64,000 nt of DNA from Alkalicaulis satelles (GTDB lineage: Bacteria; Pseudomonadota; Alphaproteobacteria; Caulobacterales; Maricaulaceae): assembly GCF_008630495.1 (NCBI RefSeq), contig NZ_VWOJ01000002.1:139001-203000 (forward strand), written 5' to 3'. A program made the translations under genes and the position numbers. The notes under the pieces were generated by a model. The model did no database searches. It had not been told where the DNA came from and saw only the letters and a list, made by a program, of their open reading frames with translations. Below, piece by piece: positions 35,877 through 44,672 of this stretch (the stretch's first letter is position 1; every line of letters starts with the position of its first letter).

Positions 35877-37115
35877 ATGTTTGGCCGGGCTGTCCAGTTC
35901 CTTTTCAATGCCTTGCGCGACCGGCGGGGCCAGGCCGCCGTGATCACGGCGGTCTGTGCGCCGGTGATCGTGGGCGGCGGCGGGCTGGGCGCCGAGACGG
36001 CGCTGTGGTTCTACCAGCAGCGCGCCGCCCAGATGGCCGCCGATCTGTCCGCCTATGCCGGCGCAGTGGAAAAGCGCGCCGGGCGCGATGACGGCGCCGT
36101 GCGCGCCAGCGTCACAGAAGAGGCCCGGCGCCATGGCTACCGCGCCGATCGCGGCCCCATCGCCGTGAACATGCCGCCCCTGTCCGGTCCTAACCGCACC
36201 CCGCGCGCGGTGGAGGTGATCATCGAGCAGAGCTGGCCGCGCCTGTTTTCCGGCCTGTTCCTGAAAGATGACGTGCGCTTTGAGGTCCGGGCCGTCGCCC
36301 GGTTCGAGGACGCCCGCCCGGCCTGCCTTCTGGCGCTGGATACGGCGGGGTCTCAGGCCATGCGGTTCTCCGGCTCCAGCGAAACGCGCCTGACCCAGTG
36401 CGATCTGATGGCCAATTCTATCGCCCCCGACGCGCTGACCGTGTCGGGTTCAGGCCAGGTGCTCGCGACCTGCGCCAATACGGTAGGCGGATATTCCGCC
36501 ACGCCGGGCCTGGTGCTGACCGATTGCCCGGAACCGCGCACCCATCTGCCTCCGGCGCTCGACCCGTTCGATCATCTGGACATCCCCGTCGCCTCGGGCT
36601 GCCGGAACATCCCCGGCGGCTCAGGCACGCGCACCATCCAGCCGGGACGCTATTGCAACGGCATGACCATGAACGGATCCATCCAGATGGAGCCGGGGGT
36701 CTATATCGTCGATGGCGGAACCTTCCGGATCAATGGCAGCGCCAATGTGATCGGCCATGGCGTGACAATCGTTCTGACCAATAATGCGGAGGTGCAGATG
36801 AACGGCAATGCTGACATCCATCTGTCCGCCCCCACCTCAGGGCCCTATGCCGGCCTGGTGCTATGGGGCGACCGCAATAACGCGCCCGATACGTCGGCAC
36901 GGCTGAACGGGACAGCATCCAGCGGGCTCATCGGCGCGCTCTATTTCCCGTCCCAGACCGTGGACATGCTGGGCAATTTCTCCGGCAGCCAGGGCTGCAC
37001 CCGCATCGTCGCCTGGCGCATGGACCTGTCAGGCAACGCCAATTTTGAATCCGACTGCAGCCATGGCGGGGTCCAGACCATACAGACCCCCGGCGCAGTC
37101 AGGCTGGTGGAGTAG
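35877..37115 (+). CDS. Flp-pilus assembly TadG-like protein with beta-helix-like region
   Basis: A 412-residue protein beginning with the Tad-type N-terminus: basic DRRGQAAVITAVCAPVIVGGGGLGAETALWFYQQRAAQMAAD, a single membrane helix (about 19-40) with type IV pilin-like features. Residues about 240-370 are rich in Gly/Asn repeats (MNGSIQMEPGVYIVDGG, INGSANVIGHG, MNGNADIHLSAP), suggesting stacked beta strands. TadG proteins are minor pseudopilins or envelope parts of the tight-adherence pilus. It is followed after 4 bases by two TadE-like genes; the secretion ATPase and prepilin peptidase are not in the window. Confidence 0.82.
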   Translation: MFGRAVQFLFNALRDRRGQAAVITAVCAPVIVGGGGLGAETALWFYQQRAAQMAADLSAYAGAVEKRAGRDDGAVRASVTEEARRHGYRADRGPIAVNMPPLSGPNRTPRAVEVIIEQSWPRLFSGLFLKDDVRFEVRAVARFEDARPACLLALDTAGSQAMRFSGSSETRLTQCDLMANSIAPDALTVSGSGQVLATCANTVGGYSATPGLVLTDCPEPRTHLPPALDPFDHLDIPVASGCRNIPGGSGTRTIQPGRYCNGMTMNGSIQMEPGVYIVDGGTFRINGSANVIGHGVTIVLTNNAEVQMNGNADIHLSAPTSGPYAGLVLWGDRNNAPDTSARLNGTASSGLIGALYFPSQTVDMLGNFSGSQGCTRIVAWRMDLSGNANFESDCSHGGVQTIQTPGAVRLVE

Positions 37116-37119
37116 GCTG

Positions 37120-37542
37120 ATGGCGCATCTGATCAAACGCTGGCTGGCCGCAAGGGATGGCGGGATGGCCGTCGAGATGGCGCTGATCGCGCCGGTTTTG
37201 GTGCTGGCCATGCTGGGCGCGGCCGACCTCGCCCAGATCGGTCTGCAGCGCTCGGACATGCTCGGCGCGGCGCGCTCAGGCGCCCAGTATTTCATCGGCG
37301 GTGGAACCGATGTGGAGCGCGCGCGCCTGATCGTGGAGCGCAGCTGGACCTCCATGCCCGCAGGCGGGCGCGTGGTGGTGCACCGCAGTTGTGAATGCGG
37401 GGGCGTGACCGCCTCATGCGTCCAGCTTTGCACTGATGGCGCGCCGCCGGACATGTATGCGCAGATCGAGCTGCAGGCCGAGGTCAATGGCGTGTTCCAG
37501 GCCTATCAGACCGTGGCCCATGACAAGGTGCGGGTGCGATGA
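37120..37542 (+). CDS. TadE-family minor pseudopilin
   Basis: A 140-residue protein. The N-terminal RDGGMAVEMALIAPVLVLAMLGAADL is the TadE motif (G-x-x-A-V/A-E followed by a hydrophobic helix) with the prepilin-like glycine and Glu. The periplasmic part contains five cysteines around HRSCECGGVTASCVQLC, likely forming disulfides. It probably helps assemble Flp pili. It starts 4 bases after the TadG-like stop and overlaps the next gene by ATGA. Confidence 0.85.
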   Translation: MAHLIKRWLAARDGGMAVEMALIAPVLVLAMLGAADLAQIGLQRSDMLGAARSGAQYFIGGGTDVERARLIVERSWTSMPAGGRVVVHRSCECGGVTASCVQLCTDGAPPDMYAQIELQAEVNGVFQAYQTVAHDKVRVR

Positions 37543-37928
37543 GAACAGGCTGGCTGACCGACCGCAGCGGCGCCAGCGCCATGGAGGCGGCCATACTCAT
37601 GCCGGTCTTCGCGGTGCTTCTGATGGCCGCCGCCGCCTTCGGACAGGCGTTTTTCGTCGTGGGCTCCGCCCAGTGGGCGGTGGAGCGCACCGCGCGCGAG
37701 CTGATGATTGACGGCGCCCTGACCGAGGCCGCGTTCGAGGAGCGCCTGCGCGAATTGACCAGCCGGTTCTCCGCCATCGATTATGATGTGAGCTATTCAG
37801 ATATCCTCTACGGCGAGGTGCGCGTCACCGAGGTGAGCACCATGCTGCGCTATCCGGTGCGCCTGCCCGGATTTGAACCGATCTGGATCCACCACCGTGT
37901 CGAGATCCACGCCCCGCGCGGGGTGTGA
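37539..37928 (+). CDS. TadE-family minor pseudopilin
   Basis: A 129-residue protein starting in an ATGA overlap with the previous gene. DRSGASAMEAAILMPVFAVLLMAAAAFG is the TadE-type N-terminal helix with a glutamate at the +5-like position. The rest is a small periplasmic domain without cysteines. It closes a three-gene Tad cluster; the PEPC-like gene follows on the opposite strand 5 bases later. Confidence 0.83.
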   Translation: MRTGWLTDRSGASAMEAAILMPVFAVLLMAAAAFGQAFFVVGSAQWAVERTARELMIDGALTEAAFEERLRELTSRFSAIDYDVSYSDILYGEVRVTEVSTMLRYPVRLPGFEPIWIHHRVEIHAPRGV

Positions 37929-37933
37929 GGCGT

Positions 37934-40756
37934 CTAACCGAACGCCCGGTAATAATGGCTGATCGCCACGGTGATGCGCTCGATCATCGGGTGCAGGGCG
38001 GCGAGCGGACGGATGATGCGCGCCTGGATTTCCGGATAGCCGCGCCGGGCCGGTTCGTCCGTACTGGTGGGCTCGGCCACATCGTCCAGCCTGTCGAGGC
38101 CCGGGCGCGCCTCGGGGAAAATCTCGTCCAGCGCGCTCACCGCCTCGGGGATGCGCAGGGCGAACACCAGATCAATCAGGTCGGCGCGCGTCAGGTCATG
38201 GCGCGGCGAGAAGGCCGGCAGGCGTGAAATGGTCAGGAAGGCCTGCATGATCAGCGCCTGGCGGATGGCGTGCAGCGCCTCCACCGCCTTGCGGCAGGGA
38301 TCCGCGCGCCAGGCGTGATCGGCGCCATCGGTCATGCGGTCATAGCGCATGAGATCGGCCGAGAGGTGATTGGCCAATCGCATCAGGGCGGTGTGGCGCG
38401 ACTGGTCGGACAGCCGGCTGGCGAGGGCCAGGAAGGCGCGTTCAGCGGATTCCGACTGGGCGGCGGCGGCGCGTCCTGTCCACTCGCTGGCGTCGAACAG
38501 GCGCGCATAACCGCGCAGGGCGCTGAGGCTGGTCAGGGTGCGCGCGCGCGCAATCATGCCGCGCAGCGCCGCCATGCGCGGGGAGCGCTCCAGGAAGGCG
38601 GCCATGCGCTCAGGCTCCGACCCGATGGCCGAGCCGAGACCGCCCGAGACGTTCACCGGAATGGCCAGCTGCTGCAGGGCGGCGTTGTGAGGAATGGCGC
38701 GCAGCATGGACAGATCCAGGCTCTGGCCCGGCGCGCCCGGCCGCTTGGCCCGGCGCGAGCCGCTGCGCACCAGCATGTTGGGCGCAAACGCCGTCACGGC
38801 CGCGCGGTAGTCGGCGTTCTCGAACAGGGCTTCCTGCCACGCCTTGAGGGCGCGGTAGACGTCCCAGGTATAGTCGATCTCGGCATAAAACGGATCGGCG
38901 CGCAGCGCGTCCGGCTCGGCCAGGAGATGGCGCGCAGTGGCCATCAGGGTGGCGTTGGCGAGCGCTGGATGAGCGAAATGGATGAAGCCGTCCCCGCCCT
39001 GATAGCTGGTCTCGTGGATCACCGGCGCGCCGGCGGCGGCGAACTTGCCGCGCGCCCAGGGCGTGAGCAGGTGATCAAGCCGGGCTGAGAACCCGCCTGG
39101 ATGGGCGCCCCTGCCCATGGATTCGCCATGGGTGTTGAAGACGATGACGCTGAGCCCCTTCACGCCGTGGCGCGCCAGCGCGCGGGCGGTGAGGATGTGC
39201 AGGCGTTCGATAGCGAGCTGGGCGCCCGCCTGGCCCATGAAGCGCCCTGAATCGGAAAAACCCAGCTGGATCGCCAGCCGGCCCCGCCCGGCGATGTAAT
39301 CGCGATAGACCGGCTCGGCCAGCAGGCGCTCGATCAGCCGCCCCCCGCGCTCAAGCGCCTCGGGCGTCTCGAACAAAGGCGAGATGTCCACATGGTCGGC
39401 CACGCCGTAGAGCCGGGCCAGGTAAAGCGCCCCCATCACGGTGGCGGGCGTCTCGCACTCGGCCAAAAGGAAGCGGATCGGGGTGTCGGCATCGACATGC
39501 TTGAGCAGCTGGGCGCACAGCATGAACTGGCGCCGGGCGGTCATTTGCTCAAGGAAAACAGAGGCGAAGCTGACCGAGCGCACTTCGGCCTGTTCGGCGC
39601 GTTCCGCCGCGCGCGTCAGCGCCAGGCGGCCAAAATCGGCCTCGTCATCCTCCAGCCCCAGATCGGCGCGTACGGCGCTGCGCAGCTGGGCGGCGTTGAT
39701 GCGCAGATGGATATGCGCCGCGCCCAGGCCCGCCGCCTTCATCTCCGCGCGGATCAGACCCAGCGCCAGCGCAGCCTCCTCACCGGCGCCGTCCATGGCT
39801 TCAGTGATCTCGGCGATGGGGCCGGACAGGCTGGTGATGCGGCCGGGATAATCTCCGGTCAGCGTATTGGCCGCGCGCACCACCAGGGCCGGATCTTCCA
39901 GATCGGCCTCGAACAGGCGGGCATGGGCCGCGCTGGCCTCGGCGCCCTGGTGCAGGCGCGCGGCCAGCGCCTCCAGCCCCGGCGCGCCGGACGCCTCGAT
40001 CAGGCTGGCGTAACGCGCCAGCTGACGCGATTTTTCCTCAAGGCGGAAGGCGATGGAGCGGCCCCAGTGGATGTCGGTGCGCCCGTCCAGATCATAGCCG
40101 ACCCAGCTCGCCAGCGAGATGAGATCGGGATCCAGCGCGCGCCAGCGGTCCGGAAACATCTCACGCGCCACATCCAGCACCAGCCGGTTCAGCTCAGTCA
40201 GCGCCGTGCGCGCGCCGTCCAGCGCCGCCATGGCGTCCTCATGCTCGCGGATCAGGCTGACATCACTGTCCGGCCCGTGGCCGTGACCCTGGCCGGTCAG
40301 GCGCGCCGGCGCGCCTTCGGCGGCGGCGGCGGCCAGCTCCGACCGGACAGAACGCGACAGGGCGAAGGTGGGATGGGCGGTGAACACCACCCCGCCACGC
40401 CGCCGCTCCACGGCCTCGGAAAACGCCGCAAACCCCTGCTCCGCCAGCGCCTTGAGCCGGGCGCGCACAGCCGCTCCGGCGGCGCCCGACAGACCGTCGG
40501 CGTGCAGGCGGGCCAGCGCATCAGCGCGCGCGGCCAGGCCCTGATCGGCGAAATGCTGGATCAGCGCGTCCAGCCCCTCGAGCGAGACCGCGCCGCGGCG
40601 CAGGCCGGAGAACAGGCGCGCGGCCAGATCGCCCACCGGATTGACCAGAGGGGAATCCCAGTCCTCGCCCCAACCGCCCTCCAGGGCCTCCAGGCAATAG
40701 GCGGCCAGCTTGTCCGGCGCGCCGGGCAGGCGGGTGATGGGATCAGGCGATGTCAT
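37934..40756 (-). CDS. phosphoenolpyruvate carboxylase-like protein, divergent
   Basis: A 940-residue protein with the overall length and order of bacterial PEPC. VVFTAHPTFALSR holds catalytic His128 (canonical LTAHPTExxRR), WVGYDLDGR corresponds to the WxGGDRDGN block, LGFSDSGRFMG stands where GYSDSNKDAG is expected, and FNTHGESMGRGAHPGG replaces FHGRGGTVGRGGGP. The His is kept but the SNKD lysine has become Arg and the first arginine of HGRGG a His. So bicarbonate fixation onto PEP is possible but not assured; it may be a paralogue with changed chemistry. It is a single gene between the Tad cluster and fliE. Confidence 0.75.
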   Translation of the reverse strand: MTSPDPITRLPGAPDKLAAYCLEALEGGWGEDWDSPLVNPVGDLAARLFSGLRRGAVSLEGLDALIQHFADQGLAARADALARLHADGLSGAAGAAVRARLKALAEQGFAAFSEAVERRRGGVVFTAHPTFALSRSVRSELAAAAAEGAPARLTGQGHGHGPDSDVSLIREHEDAMAALDGARTALTELNRLVLDVAREMFPDRWRALDPDLISLASWVGYDLDGRTDIHWGRSIAFRLEEKSRQLARYASLIEASGAPGLEALAARLHQGAEASAAHARLFEADLEDPALVVRAANTLTGDYPGRITSLSGPIAEITEAMDGAGEEAALALGLIRAEMKAAGLGAAHIHLRINAAQLRSAVRADLGLEDDEADFGRLALTRAAERAEQAEVRSVSFASVFLEQMTARRQFMLCAQLLKHVDADTPIRFLLAECETPATVMGALYLARLYGVADHVDISPLFETPEALERGGRLIERLLAEPVYRDYIAGRGRLAIQLGFSDSGRFMGQAGAQLAIERLHILTARALARHGVKGLSVIVFNTHGESMGRGAHPGGFSARLDHLLTPWARGKFAAAGAPVIHETSYQGGDGFIHFAHPALANATLMATARHLLAEPDALRADPFYAEIDYTWDVYRALKAWQEALFENADYRAAVTAFAPNMLVRSGSRRAKRPGAPGQSLDLSMLRAIPHNAALQQLAIPVNVSGGLGSAIGSEPERMAAFLERSPRMAALRGMIARARTLTSLSALRGYARLFDASEWTGRAAAAQSESAERAFLALASRLSDQSRHTALMRLANHLSADLMRYDRMTDGADHAWRADPCRKAVEALHAIRQALIMQAFLTISRLPAFSPRHDLTRADLIDLVFALRIPEAVSALDEIFPEARPGLDRLDDVAEPTSTDEPARRGYPEIQARIIRPLAALHPMIERITVAISHYYRAFG

Positions 40757-40865
40757 GGCGATGTCCAGTCTGCGGCGTGTCCGGACATTATGCGCGCAAG
40801 CCGCGCTCTGTCATCGGACAAAGCTGAGCAGATTGCGGCGCCGACCGCCCCGCCCCTCACACGCC

Positions 40866-41171
40866 TCAGATCGGCATGCGCATGATTTCCTGATAGGCGC
40901 GGATCACCTGGTCGCGCACGGCGATGGCGGTCTCCAGCTGGACCTCGGCGGCGGCCATGGCGGTGACCACGTCGGCGATCTCGGCGCGGCCCTGAACGGC
41001 TTCGGCCGAGCGGGTTTCGGCCGCCGATACGCTGGCCTGCAGCGTATTGACCGCTTCGGACACCATCCCGGCGAAGGGATCGTTCTGCGGCGCTGCGGCC
41101 GGTGCGGAACCGGCGGCGTTTCCAGCCGCCTGGGCGGCCTGGGCATAGGCGCGGAGTGCGGCGAGATCCAT
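40866..41171 (-). CDS. fliE: flagellar hook-basal body protein FliE
   Basis: A 101-residue FliE. The C-terminal half VSAAETRSAEAVQGRAEIADVVTAMAAAEVQLETAIAVRDQVIRAYQEIMRMPI carries the conserved D-x-x-x-A-M and R-D-K/Q-V-I-x-A-Y-Q-E-I-x-x-M-P-I ending. FliE joins the MS ring to the rod. It is third in the flgB-flgC-fliE operon, 10 bases after flgC. The row is read toward the PEPC-like gene and away from the CtrA box at 42086. Confidence 0.95.
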   Translation of the reverse strand: MDLAALRAYAQAAQAAGNAAGSAPAAAPQNDPFAGMVSEAVNTLQASVSAAETRSAEAVQGRAEIADVVTAMAAAEVQLETAIAVRDQVIRAYQEIMRMPI

Positions 41172-41181
41172 GGCTTATCCC

Positions 41182-41595
41182 CTAGCGGCGCAAGAGATCG
41201 AGGGTGCGTTCCAGCATGCGCCGGCTGTTCTCGATCATGGTCAGATTGGCCTCATAGCTGCGCTGGGCCTCGCGCATGTCCATCAGCTCGATGAGCGAGG
41301 AGACATTGGGATAGCGCACATAGCCCTCATTGTCCGCGCCGGGATGGCCGGGCTCGTAGACCCGGCGGAAATCGCTCTCGTCCAGCTTCACATCGTTCAT
41401 GCGCGCCATGCGCGCGCCGATCGTGCGGTCCAGCTCGGCGCTGAACACCGGGATCTGGCGCTGATAGGGATTGGCGTCGGGCGTGCGCGCGGCCGAATCG
41501 GCGTTGGCCAGGTTCTCCGCGATGATGCGCATGCGCGCCGACTGGGCCCGCAGGCCCGAGGCGGAAATGTGCAGCACGTCCTGTGAACGGTCCAT
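41182..41595 (-). CDS. flgC: flagellar proximal rod protein FlgC
   Basis: A 137-residue rod protein. The N-terminal SASGLRAQSARMRIIAENLANADSA is the flagellar rod/hook motif (SGLxAQ...ExxANxxT), YQRQIPVFSAEL the FlgC strand, and NVSSLIELMDMREAQRSYEANLTMI the C-terminal rod helix. It is a subunit of the periplasmic drive shaft, exported by the flagellar type III system. Position between flgB and fliE is standard. Confidence 0.96.
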   Translation of the reverse strand: MDRSQDVLHISASGLRAQSARMRIIAENLANADSAARTPDANPYQRQIPVFSAELDRTIGARMARMNDVKLDESDFRRVYEPGHPGADNEGYVRYPNVSSLIELMDMREAQRSYEANLTMIENSRRMLERTLDLLRR

Positions 41596-41618
41596 GGTTC
41601 AGCTCTCCTGACGGGCCA

Positions 41619-42029
41619 TCAAGCGCCCGGCCCGCGCGCCGCCATGCGGATCAGCGACAGGCTTTTCTGGTAAAGGCTTACGGCGGTTTCGTAATTGATC
41701 CGCGTCTCGGCCACGCGCGCCATCTGCTCCTCAAGCACCACCGAATTGCCATTGGCCGTAGTCTCGCTGTCGGGTTGGCGCTCGGGGCGGAAGCGTGCGC
41801 CGGGGTCGGGCTGGCTCGCGATATGGCGCGGATCGGTCGCCTTCAGCCCCGCATTGGCGCGCGCCTTGCCCTGCAAGACCTGCTCGAAGGCGCTGCGCGA
41901 CAGGTCGGACGGGGTGAAGCCGGGCGTGTCGGCATTGGCCACGTTCTGGGCCAGGGTGCGCTGGCGCGCGGCGTGAAAGCCCATGGCTTCACGCAGCTGG
42001 GTCAGGAGCGGAATGTCGTCCGGCCGCAT
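41619..42029 (-). CDS. flgB: flagellar proximal rod protein FlgB
   Basis: A 136-residue rod protein. AARQRTLAQNVANADTPGFTPSDLSRSAF is the shared rod motif, and NSVVLEEQMARVAETRINYETAVSLYQKSLSLI the C-terminal helix of FlgB. It forms the innermost rod next to FliE. It is the first gene of flgB-flgC-fliE, divergent from fliO-fliP, with a perfect CtrA-type box 57-71 bases upstream of its ATG. Confidence 0.96.
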   Translation of the reverse strand: MRPDDIPLLTQLREAMGFHAARQRTLAQNVANADTPGFTPSDLSRSAFEQVLQGKARANAGLKATDPRHIASQPDPGARFRPERQPDSETTANGNSVVLEEQMARVAETRINYETAVSLYQKSLSLIRMAARGPGA

Positions 42030-42085
42030 AGGCGCTGCGCTCCATTCTGGAGTGAGGTGCTTTGGTTAACCGTCGCCTGAGCCGG

Positions 42086-42100
42086 TTAAGACAGGCTTAA
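42086..42100. promoter_or_regulatory. CtrA-type box between flgB and fliO
   Basis: TTAA (42086-42089), seven bases, TTAA (42097-42100). A further TTAA half-site stands at 42066-42069. It sits in the 157-base gap between divergent early flagellar genes, which in Caulobacter relatives are activated by CtrA. No sigma-54 -24/-12 element was seen beside it. Confidence 0.7.
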
Positions 42101-42186
42101 CCGCCGGCCCGACTCCCGCTAGGCCTTGTCAAAGCCTTCGCCCCGCCGCACTGGGCAAAGGCGGCTCTCAGATCTCAGGGACCGGT

Positions 42187-42573
42187 GTGGACCAGGTTGA
42201 TTTCATACGCTTTTTCGCAGCCCTGATTCTGGTGCTGGGCCTTCTGGGGGGGCTCGCCCTGATTCTGCGCAAGGGCTGGGTTCCGCCCGGATTCGCCAGC
42301 TTCAGCCAGTTCCAGGCGCCGCGCAGCGCGCGCCGTCTGGGCGTGCGCGAGAGCCTGGTCATTGATCCGCGCCGCCGGGTCGTGATCGTGCGCGCCGACG
42401 GCAAGGATCATGTGGTGCTGCTGGGCCTCAATGGCGAGACAGTGCTGGACGCCGTCCCCGCGCCGCCCGAGCCGGTGTTCGAACCGGTGTTCGAACCGGA
42501 AATCGCCGCGCAGGACAGCGCGGATGACGCCGGGGACAAGCCCGGAACCGGCCCCGGGGGGAGAACGCCATGA
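42187..42573 (+). CDS. fliO: flagellar biosynthetic protein FliO
   Basis: A 128-residue membrane protein with a single N-terminal helix ([22 protein letters not shown]) and a cytoplasmic domain having [32 protein letters not shown], the FliO pattern (L-x-V-x-x-x-x-x-L-x-x-x-x-x-x-V-L-V). It aids assembly of FliP in the flagellar export gate. The start is GTG. Its tail has a [11 protein letters not shown] repeat. It overlaps fliP by ATGA, the usual gene pair. Confidence 0.88.
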   Translation: MDQVDFIRFFAALILVLGLLGGLALILRKGWVPPGFASFSQFQAPRSARRLGVRESLVIDPRRRVVIVRADGKDHVVLLGLNGETVLDAVPAPPEPVFEPVFEPEIAAQDSADDAGDKPGTGPGGRTP

Positions 42574-43385
42574 GCGGGCTCTTTTCATATTCAGAACGGT
42601 CTGTTCCAGGTTCAAAAACACCGGTCTGGCGCCGCAGCGCCCCCCTTCTCGCCCTGATATCGCTGCTTCTCGTGCTGATCGGCGCGGGCGGCGCCGAGGC
42701 CCAGGCGATCAATATCGATCTGGGCGATGAGGCCGGGCTGACCGAGCGGGTGATCCAGCTGGTGATCCTGCTGACCGTGCTCAGCCTGGCGCCGTCCATC
42801 CTGATCATGACCACCAGCTTCGTGCGCATCGTGGTGGTGCTGAGCCTGTTGCGCACGGCCATGGGCCTGCAGCAGAGCCCGCCCAATGCGGTGCTGATCT
42901 CGCTGGCGCTGTTCCTGACCGCCTTCATCATGGCGCCGGTCTTCGCCCAGTCCTGGGAGCAGGGCCTGCAGCCCTATATCGACGGCGAGCTGGAGACCGA
43001 GGCCGCGTTCGAGGCGACCACCGCGCCGGTCAAGCGCTTCATGCTGGCCCAGACCCGCGAGGATGATCTGGCCCTGTTCGTCTCCATCGCCGGGATCGAG
43101 CCCGAAACCCCCGAGGCCGTGCCGTTTCAGGTGGTGGCGCCCGCCTTCATGATTTCAGAACTTCGCCGGGCGTTCGAGATCGGCTTCCTGTTGTTCATCC
43201 CCTTCCTGATCATCGATCTGGTGGTGGCCTCCATCCTGATGTCCATGGGCATGATGATGCTGCCGCCCATCGTGATCTCGCTGCCGTTCAAGCTGATCTT
43301 CTTCGTGCTGGTCGACGGCTGGCGCCTGGTGGTGGGCTCGCTGGTGCAAAGCTTCGATCTGACAGGGCTCCCGCCACCAGGATGA
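42570..43385 (+). CDS. fliP: flagellar export gate protein FliP
   Basis: A 271-residue inner-membrane protein. It has an N-terminal signal-like segment ([19 protein letters not shown]), then [45 protein letters not shown], the FliP signature, [46 protein letters not shown] and a final [12 protein letters not shown]. It forms the pore of the type III export gate with FliQ and FliR, which are not adjacent here. The gene starts inside fliO (ATGA) and ends 3 bases before a convergent SDR gene. Confidence 0.97.
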   Translation: MSGLFSYSERSVPGSKTPVWRRSAPLLALISLLLVLIGAGGAEAQAINIDLGDEAGLTERVIQLVILLTVLSLAPSILIMTTSFVRIVVVLSLLRTAMGLQQSPPNAVLISLALFLTAFIMAPVFAQSWEQGLQPYIDGELETEAAFEATTAPVKRFMLAQTREDDLALFVSIAGIEPETPEAVPFQVVAPAFMISELRRAFEIGFLLFIPFLIIDLVVASILMSMGMMMLPPIVISLPFKLIFFVLVDGWRLVVGSLVQSFDLTGLPPPG

Positions 43386-43388
43386 GGC

Positions 43389-44258
43389 TCAGTCCTTGAG
43401 CGCCTGCGGCGTCAGGCCGAGCCGGCCGGCGATCATCTTGTCGCTCATGCGCCGGGGCAGGACGCCCAGCAGCCATTGGGTGAAGGGCTCGGGCGTGATG
43501 ACGGTGTTGAGCTTGGGCTCCTTGTCGGTGAGCGCGCGATGGATGGCTTCAGCCACGACCACCGGCGCCAGGCCGTCGCGGCCGCGCTTGAGCATGTAGC
43601 TAAGAATGCGCGCCACCGCCGGCGCGAAGTCGGTATCCTTATATTGCTCGGGGTCCAGCTCCTCGGCCTTGTCCCAGATCGGTGTGGCGATAGGGCCCGG
43701 ATTAATGGCCACCACGTCGATCCCATAGAGCATCAGCTCCCGGCGCAGGCCCTGGGTGAAAGCTTCCAGCGCAAATTTCGAACACGAATAGGGCGTCACC
43801 AGCGGCGCGGCGCTGAAACCGGCCACCGAGGAGATATTGACGATCCGCCCCGCCGGGCCCTGATGATCGCGGCGCGCGCCCAGCATCGGCGCAAACGCCT
43901 GGGTGACGCGCAGCTGGCCGGTGACATTGATGTCGAGCTGGCGGGTCATCTCTTCGATGGGCAGGTGCAGGAGCGGGCCGGCCACAGCCACCCCGGCATT
44001 ATTGACCAGCCCCGACAGCGCCGCGCCGTCCAGCGCTTTGGTGACCACTTCGGCGGCCTTGTGCACGCTGGCCATGTCGGTGACATCGATCCTCACCGGC
44101 GTGACGGCCTCGCCCAGCGCCCCGGCCACGCGGCGGGCGTCGGCGTCCTTGCGCACGCCGGCGAACACCCGCCAGCCGCGCTCCGAGAGATGTTGCGCCG
44201 CCGCATACCCGATGCCGGTGGACGCTCCGGTAATGACAACGCTTTTCGCCCCGCTCAT
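43389..44258 (-). CDS. short-chain dehydrogenase/reductase
   Basis: A 289-residue classical SDR. Cofactor loop VITGASTGIGYA near residues 8-19, NNAG in LVNNAGVAVAG, catalytic serine in NISSVAGF, Tyr/Lys in YSCSK, then INPGPIATPIW. It has a longer C-terminus (PEPFTQWLLGVLPRRMSDKM) as in retinol-dehydrogenase-like SDRs. Substrate unknown. It is convergent with fliP and reads away from the toxin-antitoxin operon. Confidence 0.9.
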   Translation of the reverse strand: MSGAKSVVITGASTGIGYAAAQHLSERGWRVFAGVRKDADARRVAGALGEAVTPVRIDVTDMASVHKAAEVVTKALDGAALSGLVNNAGVAVAGPLLHLPIEEMTRQLDINVTGQLRVTQAFAPMLGARRDHQGPAGRIVNISSVAGFSAAPLVTPYSCSKFALEAFTQGLRRELMLYGIDVVAINPGPIATPIWDKAEELDPEQYKDTDFAPAVARILSYMLKRGRDGLAPVVVAEAIHRALTDKEPKLNTVITPEPFTQWLLGVLPRRMSDKMIAGRLGLTPQALKD

Positions 44259-44318
44259 GGTTCAACCCTTCCGGTGATGATCAAGGCCGGGCAGACTGGC
44301 GCGCCGCAGGGCGCGCGG

Positions 44319-44672
44319 TCAATCGGGGGCGGCGTCCATCAACAGGGCGGGGCTGGCCGCCTCGATCTCCGACAGGACGCTTTCGATCACATCGGGATGC
44401 TTGCTGATCGTGTGCAGCAGAATGCGGGCGGGGCCATGGGGCGTGCGGCGGCCCTGCTCCCAATTGCGCACGGCGGTCACGTTGAAACCGAATTTCCTGG
44501 CGAACTCTGTCTGGGACAATTCCATGCGCGCACGTATCCCGGCCACATCGATAGCGGGCACCTCCACCCAGCCCTCGCGCGTCGGCTTGGCCTTGCCCTC
44601 AACGATGGCCAGAGCCTCTTCCAGGCCCTGGATCAGATTCTTTTCATACTCAGACATGGCCTCTTCCTTCAT
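44319..44672 (-). CDS. XRE-family antitoxin of a RelE/HigB-type toxin-antitoxin pair
   Basis: A 117-residue protein with a helix-turn-helix at about residues 46-85: IRARMELSQTEFARKFGFNVTAVRNWEQGRRTPHGPARIL. This is the HigA-like antitoxin type (IRxxxxLSQxxFAxxFGxxxxTxxxWExGRRxPxGxAR). The acidic N-terminus could bind the toxin. The ATG overlaps the stop of the upstream toxin reading frame as ATGA, the normal toxin-first order of this class. ATG six codons in is an alternative start. It probably still represses its own promoter at 45011-45039. Confidence 0.85.
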   Translation of the reverse strand: MKEEAMSEYEKNLIQGLEEALAIVEGKAKPTREGWVEVPAIDVAGIRARMELSQTEFARKFGFNVTAVRNWEQGRRTPHGPARILLHTISKHPDVIESVLSEIEAASPALLMDAAPD

